Source of the DNA: Oerskovia merdavium
Lineage (GTDB): Bacteria > Actinomycetota > Actinomycetes > Actinomycetales > Cellulomonadaceae
Reading direction: 5' to 3'
NCBI RefSeq assembly: GCF_014836755.1
Contig: NZ_JACSQF010000008.1
Coordinates: 34,761 to 98,760, forward strand
DNA: 64,000 nt
In this document: positions 32,974 through 40,783 of the stretch, piece after piece
Numbering within the stretch: the stretch's first letter is position 1
Layout: each line of letters starts with the position of its first letter
Notes under the pieces: generated by a model
Told to the model about the DNA's origin: nothing
What the model saw: only the letters and a program-made list of their open reading frames with translations
Database searches by the model: none
Position numbers and translations under genes: made by a program

Positions 32974-33483
32974 TCACTTGCCGTAGTAGGTCTTTGCCTT
33001 GCCGTGGCCGCCACTGTTCGCATAGGGGTCGTACGCGACCCACTTGGTGACGGCCTCCGTACCACCGGTCCCCCACTTTCGACCCGAGGTCGCGATCACG
33101 CCCGAGTATGGCCAGTTGTGCTCGAGCTGAGCGGTCGTGTAGTGATACGTACCCACCCACGTGGTCCATCCGTGGGAGCGCTTGTGCGTCGTGCCGCCGA
33201 TCAAGGTGTCCTCGGCCTTCCCCGTGTGCTTCGGGGTCGCAGCCAGGGCGGCGAACGGCAAGGCATGGCCATGTGCGGCGAACGCACCGCCGTCCTCCGA
33301 CCAACCACCGAGCACATCGTTCGCCTGGGCCGACGTGGCGGGAACTAGAAGAGTTGCACCGAGGATTCCGGCGACGATGGCGGAGTACAGACGGTTTTCA
33401 TGCGGCCCCCAGGTCGAGTGTGGTTGCGCGGGAGCCGACAGTTGCACAACCCCCCCGCTGTGAATACGCGCAGAGTAGCCCAT
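32974..33483 (-). CDS. Lactococcin-972-like secreted peptide, start frameshifted
   Basis: The open frame gives 169 residues. The core is a signal peptide (NRLYSAIVAGILGATLLVPA, cleavage near SAQA) and a mature part rich in Gly, Trp, Tyr and His ending KAKTYYGK. That pattern, plus a dedicated ATPase and permeases, fits the lactococcin-972 bacteriocin family. In this frame the only ATG lies at 33483, which adds a 28-residue stretch unsuited to a signal peptide. An ATG at 33401 is followed by four A's; a fifth A would give MKNRLYSAIVAG, a normal signal start. So the gene may carry a one-base deletion, or the base may be a sequencing error. The true start is therefore unsettled. Confidence 0.6.
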   Translation of the reverse strand: MGYSARIHSGGVVQLSAPAQPHSTWGPHENRLYSAIVAGILGATLLVPATSAQANDVLGGWSEDGGAFAAHGHALPFAALAATPKHTGKAEDTLIGGTTHKRSHGWTTWVGTYHYTTAQLEHNWPYSGVIATSGRKWGTGGTEAVTKWVAYDPYANSGGHGKAKTYYGK

Positions 33484-33524
33484 TTCCGAAGATCAGGCCA
33501 TAAGGGTTGTAAACGCGCACCCGG

Positions 33525-34292
33525 TCAGCCACGCCCGTTCGCCGCCGACAGGCGCTTGATCTCGTGCAGCCTGTCGATCACCACCACGCCCCCGAGGACC
33601 GCGACCGCGAGGCTCGCCCCCGCGAGCACGTCGGTCACGAAGTGATAGCCGAGGTACAGGCGACTGCCCCCCACGACGGCGATCACCACGACGCTCACGG
33701 CGACCCAGACCACGAGCACGAGCCGGCGCTGCCGCCCCTCCTGCCACTGCCGCCACACGAGGTAGCCGCCGACCAGCACGAGCGTCGCGGCACCGATCGT
33801 GTGCCCCGACGGGAACGAGAAGCTGCGCTCGACGCCTGGGACGACCATGGCGGCGTCGTCGGGCCGCGGCCTGGCCACGAGCGCCTTGAGGAGAGTCGAC
33901 ACGACCGTCGAGGCGATCATGGCCCCGGCCAGCAGGCCCGGTTCCCACCAGCGCCGGGTCGCGAGCCCCCACCACAGGCACCCCACGCCGACCAGGATCG
34001 GCAGCACCACCGGGCCGAACAGGTTCGTGACCACGGTCAGGACCGACGTCGCGGTGGCGGTCCGGTGCGCGACCATCCACGCGAGGACGGCGTCGTCGGT
34101 GAACCAGAGGTCGTCGCGCTCGCGCACCGAGTCGTAGACGACCAGGAAGCCCAGCACGCCGATCACGACCAGGACCAGGCCGGGCAGGGCGGCGACGAGC
34201 CGCGCGCGCCACACGCTCCCCGTGCCCGACGGCGCCACCTCCCCCGCGCTCACGTCACGTCGTGCGTCGCTCGGCTCGCTGTCTGCTCCCAT
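33525..34292 (-). CDS. PAP2-family membrane phosphatase
   Basis: A 255-residue lipid-phosphate phosphatase with six hydrophobic segments. The three catalytic motifs are present: KALVARPRP, SFPSGHT and SRLYLGYHFVTDVLAG, with the two catalytic His residues. It likely dephosphorylates undecaprenyl pyrophosphate or phosphatidate. TAGGCT six bases before the ATG indicates a leaderless message. Confidence 0.92.
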   Translation of the reverse strand: MGADSEPSDARRDVSAGEVAPSGTGSVWRARLVAALPGLVLVVIGVLGFLVVYDSVRERDDLWFTDDAVLAWMVAHRTATATSVLTVVTNLFGPVVLPILVGVGCLWWGLATRRWWEPGLLAGAMIASTVVSTLLKALVARPRPDDAAMVVPGVERSFSFPSGHTIGAATLVLVGGYLVWRQWQEGRQRRLVLVVWVAVSVVVIAVVGGSRLYLGYHFVTDVLAGASLAVAVLGGVVVIDRLHEIKRLSAANGRG

Positions 34293-34443
34293 CCAGAGAG
34301 CCTAGGGAGAAAAAGGCGTGCACCGCCCGGTGAAGAGGTGGTTGTGTTGCACCTATCACCGCGGTGGCGTCCGTCCGGTCAGTACCGGGCGGTGGAGGAC
34401 CCGGCCAGGTCCACGAATCCGACGTCACGAAAGACGAACCACC

Positions 34444-34593
34444 ATGCATCCCCAGCTCATGCACGACGTCGCCGACCTCGGTCGGCGCGAACAGCTCCAG
34501 GAGCAGACGCTGCGCCGCAGCAGCCTGCGACGGACGACGACCCGCATCCCGGCGCGCACCCGGCAGGCCCGCCTGCCGCGTCGCACCGCATGA
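34444..34593 (+). CDS. Small basic protein (49 residues)
   Basis: MHPQLMHDVADLGRREQL opens a 49-residue, strongly basic protein with LRRSSLRRTTTRIPARTRQA near its end. Such small Arg-rich proteins starting MHP are frequent in actinobacteria, function unknown. The roughly 150 bases upstream contain complementary 11-base segments (34321-34331 and 34384-34394) that could pair in the leader, and a terminator follows the gene. The gap of 34293-34443 holds nothing else I can name. Confidence 0.5.
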   Translation: MHPQLMHDVADLGRREQLQEQTLRRSSLRRTTTRIPARTRQARLPRRTA

Positions 34594-34641
34594 CGGCGCC
34601 CGGCCGCTCGGCGATCTCCCGCCGACCGGGCACCCACGACC

Positions 34642-34680
34642 GAAGGCCCTGATCTCCTCGTCACAGGAGTCAGGGCCTTC
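34642..34680 (+). terminator. Stem-loop terminator
   Basis: GAAGGCCCTGA and TCAGGGCCTTC pair over 11 bases around a 17-base loop that itself holds CTCCT/AGGAG. It sits between the small gene and orn. Confidence 0.7.
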
Positions 34681-34760
34681 GTGCTGCCCGGCGCGCGGCA
34701 GGGAGCGCGGCCGGAGCGCCGCGGGCGACCCCTCCCCCGCCCACGGCCTAGGCTGTGGGC

Positions 34761-35447
34761 GTGAGCCCTGTGAACACCAATGACCGCATCGTGTGGATCG
34801 ACTGCGAGATGACCGGTCTCGATCTGGGCGCCGACGCGCTCATCGAGGTCGCCGCCGTCGTCACCGACTCCGAGCTGAACGTCCTGGGCGACGGGATCGA
34901 CGTCCTCATCGCCCCGCCGGCCGAGGCGCTCGAGCAGATGGGCGACTTCGTCCGCGAGATGCACACCACGTCCGGGCTCCTCGAGGAGCTGCCGGGCGGC
35001 ACCACCATGGCCGACGCGCAGGCCCGCGTGCTCGAGTACATCCGCACCTGGGTCCCCGAACCGGGCAAGGCACCGCTCGCAGGGAACTCGGTCGGCACCG
35101 ACAAGACGTTCCTCGAGCGCGACATGCCGGAGCTGGTGGGCCACCTGCACTACCGGATCGTCGACGTCTCCTCGATCAAGGAGCTCGCACGGCGCTGGTA
35201 CCCGCGCGTGTACTTCGCGTCGCCTGCCAAGACCGGCGGCCACCGTGCGCTGGGCGACATCCTCGACAGCATCGACGAGCTGCGCTACTACCGCGAGGCG
35301 CTGTTCGTGCCGCAGCCCGGCACCGACTCCAAGACCGCGAAGGCGGTCGCCGAGCGCATCAAGGAGACCTCGGTCTCCAAGTCGATCGGGGCGTCCGGAA
35401 CGGCCGCCAGGACCGGGACCGAGCCGGAGGCCGCACCCCTGTCCTGA
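34761..35447 (+). CDS. orn: Oligoribonuclease
   Basis: A 228-residue DEDDh exonuclease that degrades 2- to 5-base RNA fragments to mononucleotides, an essential last step of RNA decay. The active-site motifs are IVWIDCEMTGLD (first Asp/Glu pair), GNSVGTDKTFLERDMP and HRALGDILDSI with the catalytic His/Asp. A C-terminal Ser/Ala tail extends the usual length by about 25. TAGGCT at 34749-34754 fits a leaderless start at GTG 34761; the GTG at 34755 directly abuts the -10 box and is less likely. Confidence 0.95.
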   Translation: MSPVNTNDRIVWIDCEMTGLDLGADALIEVAAVVTDSELNVLGDGIDVLIAPPAEALEQMGDFVREMHTTSGLLEELPGGTTMADAQARVLEYIRTWVPEPGKAPLAGNSVGTDKTFLERDMPELVGHLHYRIVDVSSIKELARRWYPRVYFASPAKTGGHRALGDILDSIDELRYYREALFVPQPGTDSKTAKAVAERIKETSVSKSIGASGTAARTGTEPEAAPLS

Positions 35448-35516
35448 GACCCCTCAGAAACCAGGTACACTTTTCGACGGCTGCTAAAGAGTTCTTCGGA
35501 GCTCGAGCAGGCCGTG

Positions 35517-35592
35517 GTGGGTATAGCTCAGCTGGTAGAGCACCTGGTTGTGGTCCAGGGGGTCGCGGGTTCAAGTCCCGTTACTCACCCCA
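35517..35592 (+). tRNA. tRNA-His (GTG)
   Basis: A 76-base cloverleaf with anticodon GTG in the loop TTGTGGT, acceptor stem GTGGGTA/TACTCAC, T-arm GGGTTCAAGTCCC and encoded CCA. A G directly precedes the first base and faces C73, as required for the extra 5' G of tRNA-His. A TACACT -10 box is at 35466-35471. Confidence 0.97.
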
Positions 35593-35595
35593 CGG

Positions 35596-35632
35596 AGAGA
35601 GGCCCCTCGCGTTCGCGCGAGGTGCCTCTTCT
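35596..35632 (+). terminator. Terminator of tRNA-His
   Basis: A long hairpin with TTCG loop: CCTCGCG-TTCG-CGCGAGG extended by GAGGC/GCCTC, followed by TTCTC. Confidence 0.8.
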
Positions 35633-35723
35633 CATTCCGGTCACACCCCTCGACCCGCACGGGCGACGGGTGTGATTCCGCTCACCGGTGGCGGCCTCGC
35701 CAGCCCCACCTACAGTGGGTGAG

Positions 35724-37130
35724 GTGTCAGCCCCCGCGAACGTTGCCGTCCGTGGTGAGCACCAGCACGCCGAGGCCGTTGCCACGCTGGTCCGCTCCGC
35801 CGCCGCCGTCGAGTCCGGCCACCCGTTGCGCCTGGCCAAGCGGACCACCAACCTCTTCCGTCCCAGACGCCCGTCGGACGGGCCGGGCCTGGACGCGTCG
35901 GGACTGACGGGTGTCGTCTCGATCGACCCCGCGGCCGGCACCGCGGACGTCCAGGGCCTGTGCACCTACGAGGACCTGGTCGCGGCCACGCTCCCGCACG
36001 GCCTCGTGCCGACGGTCGTCCCTCAGCTGCGCACGATCACGGTCGGTGGCGCGCTGGCGGGCCTGGGCATCGAGTCGAGCTCGCTGCGCAACGGCCTGCC
36101 CCACGAGGCGGTCCTCGAGCTCGACGTCCTGACACCCGCGGGCGAGGTCGTCACGGCGGCGCCCACGGGCGCGCATGCCGACCTCTTCCGCGCGTTCCCC
36201 AACTCCTACGGCACGCTCGGATATGCGACACGGGTGCGGCTCCGCCTGGACCGGACCGAGCCGTTCGTCGCGGTCCGCAACGTGCGCCTCCACTCGGTCG
36301 CCGAGGTCGCGGCCGCGATCGGCAAGATCGCGGCGGACGGGTCGTGGGACGGCGAGCAGGTCGACTTCTGCGACGGCGTGCTGTTCGACCCGGGCGAGCT
36401 GTACCTGTGCCTGGGCCGGTTCGCGTCGCGCGACGAGGCACGGACGCTCGCGCCTGCCCCGAGCGACTACACGGGCCAGGAGATCTACTACCTGTCGCTG
36501 CGCGAGAAGTCGCTCGACGTCCTGCGCACGCAGGACTACCTGTGGCGCTGGGACACCGACTGGTTCTGGTGCTCGCGCGCGTTCGGGGTCCAGAACCCGC
36601 TCGTGCGCAGGCTGTGGCCGCGGCGGTGGCGACGTTCGGACGTCTATCGCCGGATCGTGGGTCTCGACGAGCGCCTGGACCTCACGGGTCGGCTCGCCGA
36701 CCTCCGCCGTCGGCCCCGCAACGAGCGGGTGGTCCAGGACGTCGAGGTCCCGCTCGACCAGGTCGAGAGCTTCATGGCGTGGTTCACGAGCCACGTGCCC
36801 ATGACGCCGGTATGGCTATGCCCGCTGCGCCTCGCGTCGCCCGAGCCCTGGCCGCTGTACCCCCTCGAACCTCACCGGGTGTACGTCAACGTGGGGTTCT
36901 GGGGCGGCGTGCCGATCGCCGAGGGCGCGCACGACGGCGACGTGAACCGCCAGATCGAGATGGCCGTCGCCGTCCGCCACGGCCACAAGTCGCTCTACTC
37001 GACCTCGACGTACGGCCGCGAGACGTTCGACACCCTCTACGGCGGCCTCGACTACGCGGCGGTCAAGGACCGCTACGACCCCGCGGGGCGCACGCCCACG
37101 CTCTACGAGAAGGCGGTACAGGGAGCATGA
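35724..37130 (+). CDS. tmsA: FAD-dependent oxidoreductase, TmsA-like (10-methyl fatty acid synthesis)
   Basis: A 468-residue flavoprotein of the PCMH/FAD-binding_4 fold. The FAD region has GVVSIDPAAGTADVQGLCTYEDL near 60, PTVVPQLRTITVGGALAGLG near 95 and FPNSYGTLGYATRVRL near 160. It is paired (four-base overlap) with a cyclopropane-synthase-type methyltransferase, the arrangement known for 10-methylstearate synthesis, where TmsB adds a methylene group to oleoyl-phospholipid and TmsA reduces it. A TACAGT box seven bases before GTG 35724 supports this leaderless start over the GTG at 35688. Order is A then B here. Confidence 0.8.
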   Translation: MSAPANVAVRGEHQHAEAVATLVRSAAAVESGHPLRLAKRTTNLFRPRRPSDGPGLDASGLTGVVSIDPAAGTADVQGLCTYEDLVAATLPHGLVPTVVPQLRTITVGGALAGLGIESSSLRNGLPHEAVLELDVLTPAGEVVTAAPTGAHADLFRAFPNSYGTLGYATRVRLRLDRTEPFVAVRNVRLHSVAEVAAAIGKIAADGSWDGEQVDFCDGVLFDPGELYLCLGRFASRDEARTLAPAPSDYTGQEIYYLSLREKSLDVLRTQDYLWRWDTDWFWCSRAFGVQNPLVRRLWPRRWRRSDVYRRIVGLDERLDLTGRLADLRRRPRNERVVQDVEVPLDQVESFMAWFTSHVPMTPVWLCPLRLASPEPWPLYPLEPHRVYVNVGFWGGVPIAEGAHDGDVNRQIEMAVAVRHGHKSLYSTSTYGRETFDTLYGGLDYAAVKDRYDPAGRTPTLYEKAVQGA

Positions 37131-38401
37131 CGCAGATCGCAGTGGCCGACGTCCTCGACCAGCTGGCCGACGGCCCGCTCCCGTTCGGGTTCACCGCGTA
37201 CGACGGGTCGAGCGCGGGGCCCGCCGATGCCGCGTTCCACGTCCACCTCGCGAACGAGCGCGGCCTGCGCTACGTCGCGACGGCCCCGGGCGGGCTGGGA
37301 CTGGGACGCGCGTACGTCGCGGGCGACCTCCAGGTCGACGGGGTTCCCGGAGGGGACCCGTACCCCCTGCTCAAGGCCGCCGCGGACGGGTTGCGGCTGC
37401 GCCGGCCGAGCGCAGCGGAGGCCGCGCGGATCGCCCGGGGCCTGGGGCTGGGCGTGCTGCGCCCGCCCGAGCCCCCGCCCGAGGAGCACCTGTCGCGGCT
37501 GCGCCGGCTCACCGAGGGGCTGCGGCACTCGCGCCGGCGCGACGCCGAGGCCATCAGCCACCACTACGACGTCTCGAACGCGTTCTACCGCCACGTCCTG
37601 GGCCCGTCCATGACGTACACGTGCGCGTGCTTCCCGACCCCGCAGTCGACGCTCGAGGAGGCACAGGAGCACAAGTACGCGCTCGTCGCGGGCAAGCTCG
37701 GCCTGCACCCCGGCATGCGCCTGCTCGACGTGGGCTGCGGATGGGGAGGCATGGTCCGGCACGCGGCCCGCTCGGGCGTCCGGGCCCTCGGGGTCACCTT
37801 GTCGCGCCAGCAGGCCGAGTGGGCGCAGGACCAGATCGAGCGCGAGGGTCTCGCCGACCTTGCCGAGGTCCGGTACGCGGACTACCGGGACGTCACGGAG
37901 GGCGGGTTCGACGCCGTGAGCTCGATCGGGCTCACCGAGCACATCGGGGTCGCCAACTACCGCGCGTACTTCACGTTCCTCCAGGGGCGGCTGCGGGACG
38001 GCGGGCGCCTGCTCAACCACTCGATCACGCGCCCGACCAACACCGCCCGCCCCCGTGCGGGCGGCTTCATCGACCGGTACGTCTTCCCGGACGGGGAGCT
38101 CACGGGATCGGGCCGGATCATCTCGACCATGCAGGACGTGGGTCTCGAGGTGCGGCACGCGGAGAACCTGCGCGAGCACTATGCGATGACACTGCGCGAG
38201 TGGGGGGCCAACCTGACCCGCCACTGGGACGAGTGCGTGGCCGACGTCGGGATCGGGACCGCCCGCGTGTGGGGCGTGTACATGGCAGGGTCACGGCTCG
38301 CGTTCGAGCGCAACGAGATCCAGCTGCACCAGGTGCTCGCGGTCCGTCCGGAGCCGGGCGGGGGGGCGGACTTCCCGCTGCGCCCGGACTGGACCCCGTA
38401 G
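37127..38401 (+). CDS. tmsB: SAM-dependent fatty-acid methyltransferase, TmsB/Cfa-like
   Basis: A 424-residue enzyme of the cyclopropane-fatty-acyl-phospholipid synthase family. The SAM-binding loop is LLDVGCGWGGMVRHAA near 202; GVTLSRQQAEWAQ, SSIGLTEHIG, NYRAYFTFLQGRL and the FIDRYVFPDGEL segment with the substrate-site residues follow. The N-terminal 130 residues form the lipid-binding domain. With the TmsA-like reductase it should make 10-methyl branched acids instead of cyclopropanes; a plain Cfa role cannot be excluded. Confidence 0.85.
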   Translation: MTQIAVADVLDQLADGPLPFGFTAYDGSSAGPADAAFHVHLANERGLRYVATAPGGLGLGRAYVAGDLQVDGVPGGDPYPLLKAAADGLRLRRPSAAEAARIARGLGLGVLRPPEPPPEEHLSRLRRLTEGLRHSRRRDAEAISHHYDVSNAFYRHVLGPSMTYTCACFPTPQSTLEEAQEHKYALVAGKLGLHPGMRLLDVGCGWGGMVRHAARSGVRALGVTLSRQQAEWAQDQIEREGLADLAEVRYADYRDVTEGGFDAVSSIGLTEHIGVANYRAYFTFLQGRLRDGGRLLNHSITRPTNTARPRAGGFIDRYVFPDGELTGSGRIISTMQDVGLEVRHAENLREHYAMTLREWGANLTRHWDECVADVGIGTARVWGVYMAGSRLAFERNEIQLHQVLAVRPEPGGGADFPLRPDWTP

Positions 38402-38449
38402 GCCCGACGGCGGCGCTCGCCGTGGCGGTAGCGTGCGGCGTCCGAGGAG

Positions 38450-38839
38450 TCAGGGCTCGTCGCGCGCGGTCGTGAGGTGCGTGCGCACGCACCGCCAGCC
38501 GTCGGCTCCTCGGACGAACACGTCGGTGATCCACTCGTCGGAGCTGAACGCCTGTCCGCGGTAGTGCCCGGTGTTGGCGCCGCGCCCGGTCAGGACGGCG
38601 ACGTCCCCCAGGTCGCGCACGCTGCCCGTGATCTTGCTCATCGTCTCGTGCGTGAGATCCCCTGAGCGGACGAGGGCCAGGAAGGACTCGCGGGACGTGA
38701 TGCCGTCCTCGCCGACGATCTGCCAGTCGTCGGTCGTGAAGCGGCCGATCGCACCGGCGTCGTTGTCGACGATCGCCCGTCCCCAGGCGGCCTCGACCGC
38801 CTCGAGCTCGGTCGTGAGGTCGTGCTCCTCGTCGGTCAT
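38450..38839 (-). CDS. NTF2-like / SnoaL-type protein (DUF4440)
   Basis: A 129-residue small cone-fold protein. It begins with a helix (LEAVEAAWGRAIVDNDAGAI), then FTTDDWQIVGEDGI and beta strands up to GWRCVRTHLT, the DUF4440/SnoaL pattern. ATG 38839 has GGGAG upstream. Members are enzymes, ligand binders or orphan folds; the function here is not known. The 308 bases from 38840 to 39147 hold the Rex box described separately and nothing else I can name. Confidence 0.85.
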   Translation of the reverse strand: MTDEEHDLTTELEAVEAAWGRAIVDNDAGAIGRFTTDDWQIVGEDGITSRESFLALVRSGDLTHETMSKITGSVRDLGDVAVLTGRGANTGHYRGQAFSSDEWITDVFVRGADGWRCVRTHLTTARDEP

Positions 38840-39016
38840 CCGTCGATCTCCCGTCGGTTCCTGGTGCGGCCGGGACGGCCCGTGAAGAGGGCCGTCAGGA
38901 CCTTGGTCCCCCGGCTGCGAACCCTTCGGCACTACGCCCCGGCGGGGTCCGTCGGATCACGCCTCTCCTCATTGACAATCTGTCATCTCCGCGTGACAGA
39001 GGCCACACTCTCACGC

Positions 39017-39046
39017 TTGTGAAGGCATTCACAAGCAGGTTAGGGT
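39017..39046 (+). promoter_or_regulatory. Rex box and promoter of a membrane-protein gene
   Basis: TTGTGAAGGCATTCACAA (39017-39034) matches the actinobacterial Rex consensus TTGTGAA-N4-TTCACAA exactly. TAGGGT at 39041-39046 serves as -10 and its -35 region falls inside the box, so Rex binding would block the promoter. A second motif, TGACA-ATC-TGTCA, lies at 38973-38985. The gene starts 102 bases downstream. Confidence 0.8.
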
Positions 39047-39147
39047 CGACACATCGAAGCGCTCCCAGCCCCGGGTTCGCAACGAAGTTCGGCCCTTTCC
39101 GTTCCTTCACCGCAGGTCGTCCGACCTCTTCCTCTGGGAGTCACACC

Positions 39148-39627
39148 ATGAGCACCAGCACCGCTGGTCCCGCCCGCTCCGTCCGTCTCATCGGCCTCGT
39201 CACGATGATCGCAGGCCTCGTGCTGCTGCTCGCCGGCGCAGCCACCTGGGCCACCATCTCCTCGCAGCTCGCCGCCGAGAAGATCACCGTCTCCGAGGAC
39301 GCCTCGATGTTCGGTGGCTCGCAGGTCCGCGGCCCGTTCACCGCCTACGCCCAGGCAGAGGTCATCAACAAGCACGCGCTCGCTGCCTCGGAGGGCAAGA
39401 CCTACGCCGAGCTCGACAAGGAGGACCCGGCCCGTGCGACCGTCATGAACGGCTCGTTCCTCCGCGCCTCGCTCTTCACCTCGGTCGTCTCCTACGGCGT
39501 CAGCGCACTGGTCATGGGCCTCGGTGTCCTGTTCGGTCTCCTCGGCTACGCACTGCGCCGCATCGGAGCAGCTCCCGCCCTGGTCGCCGGTCCCTCGACG
39601 CCCACCCCTGAGGTCGCCAAGGTCTGA
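39148..39627 (+). CDS. Two-to-three-pass membrane protein, candidate Rex target
   Basis: A 159-residue membrane protein with hydrophobic segments at about 12-34 (LIGLVTMIAGLVLLLAGAAT) and 118-140 (VSALVMGLGVLFGLLGYAL), and an exposed loop between them with YAQAEVINKHALAASEGKTYAEL. Related actinobacterial proteins are often annotated as aromatic-ring-opening dioxygenase LigA, a misnomer. The GGGAG site precedes the ATG. The Rex box above suggests it is made when the NADH/NAD+ ratio rises (low oxygen). Confidence 0.8.
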   Translation: MSTSTAGPARSVRLIGLVTMIAGLVLLLAGAATWATISSQLAAEKITVSEDASMFGGSQVRGPFTAYAQAEVINKHALAASEGKTYAELDKEDPARATVMNGSFLRASLFTSVVSYGVSALVMGLGVLFGLLGYALRRIGAAPALVAGPSTPTPEVAKV

Positions 39628-39689
39628 TCTCGGACCGGCTCCACCGCACGACCCGCACGGCAGATCACCCGGCAGATTCTCCCGGCATG

Positions 39690-39728
39690 GTGAAGGGCCG
39701 ACGAGCACCAGTTCGTCGGCCCTTCATC
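39690..39728. terminator. Bidirectional stem-loop terminator
   Basis: GAAGGGCCGACGA and TCGTCGGCCCTTC are perfect 13-base arms with an 8-base loop between two convergent genes. Confidence 0.85.
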
Positions 39729-39796
39729 ACGTCCGGGCCCGGCCGGCAGCCCGTGTGCCCGCCGAGCAGGACACAGACCGTCGGGGACGGAGAGCG

Positions 39797-40717
39797 TCAG
39801 GCCGTGGGTGCCGCGACCAGGCGCTGCGCCACCGCGTCGGCGAACCGGTCGAGCGACCCCTTGCCGAGCGAGAAGAAGAGCGAGGGCTCGGTGAGCTCGA
39901 CCTCGATGACCATGGGCGCGCCGTCGTCCCCGCCCACCAGGTCGACGCGCGCGTAGAGGTTCGGTTCCTGCCCCGGGACGGCCTTCGCTGCGACCTCGAG
40001 CGCCTGCTGCGCGACCGCGAGCTGCTCGGGGCTGGCCTCGAAGCGGCTCATCTCCTCCTGCTTGTACAGCCCCTGGGTGGGACGGTGCGGCCCGGTGAGG
40101 AGCGCGTTCTTGCGCACCGCGTGCGAGAACTCGCCGTCGATGAAGACCAGGCCGGTCTCGCCGGCCGTGTCGACGCTGCGGACGTAGGGCTGCACCATGA
40201 CCTGGCGGCCCGAGACGAGCAGGTTCTTGGCGTGCTGGATGGCGAGGCCGCGCGAGTGGGCCTCGCCCGACTGGTAGCGCCCGGTGTCCTTGGCCCCAGC
40301 GCTCACGACGGGCTTGATGACGAAGTCGCCCTGCGCGGGCAGGCGCGTGTGGATGGCGCGCGACGACAGGTTCTGGCTCGGGTCGAGCCAGAGCGTCGGG
40401 ATGACCGGGACGCCCTGCTCCTCGAGCTCGCGCAGGTAGCGCTTGTCGGTGTTCCAGCTGATGACCGCTGCGGGGTTCAGCACCCGCCCGGCGCGCTCGG
40501 CCCACTCGACGAACTCGTCGCGGCGCGGCGCGTAGTCCCAGGCGGAGCGCACGACGACCGCGTCGAACGAGGTCCAGTCGACCGTCTCGTCGTCCCACAC
40601 CGAGGGCACTGCCTCGATCCCCCGCGCGGCGAGGGCCCCGACGAGCGGTGCGTCGTCGGGGTCGAGGTGCGGCAGGACGGAGCAGGTGGCGACGGCGATG
40701 CGCGAGGTGGTGGTCAC
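39797..40717 (-). CDS. ATP-grasp superfamily ligase
   Basis: A 306-residue cytoplasmic ATP-grasp protein. Landmarks are the N-terminal VVVRSAWDYAPRRDEF segment, VIPTLWLDPSQ, DFVIKPVVSAGAKDTGRY (nucleotide-binding loop), VMVQPYVRSV and the metal-binding end strand MVIEVELTEPSLFF. Similar proteins are annotated as glutathione-synthase-like or RimK-like; the acceptor and amine substrates are unknown. GTG 40717 follows a TAGGCT box by seven bases (leaderless), preferred to the upstream ATG at 40753. Confidence 0.85.
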   Translation of the reverse strand: MTTTSRIAVATCSVLPHLDPDDAPLVGALAARGIEAVPSVWDDETVDWTSFDAVVVRSAWDYAPRRDEFVEWAERAGRVLNPAAVISWNTDKRYLRELEEQGVPVIPTLWLDPSQNLSSRAIHTRLPAQGDFVIKPVVSAGAKDTGRYQSGEAHSRGLAIQHAKNLLVSGRQVMVQPYVRSVDTAGETGLVFIDGEFSHAVRKNALLTGPHRPTQGLYKQEEMSRFEASPEQLAVAQQALEVAAKAVPGQEPNLYARVDLVGGDDGAPMVIEVELTEPSLFFSLGKGSLDRFADAVAQRLVAAPTA

Positions 40718-40783
40718 GCACAAGAGCCTAGACGCCCTGGGCGCGCTGAACACGTGGGATCGGGTGAGATCTCCGTCGCGCCG

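Noticed and set aside
38895-39110. Minus-strand open frame over the Rex box region
   Set aside because: No ribosome site and no similarity; the segment is a promoter region.
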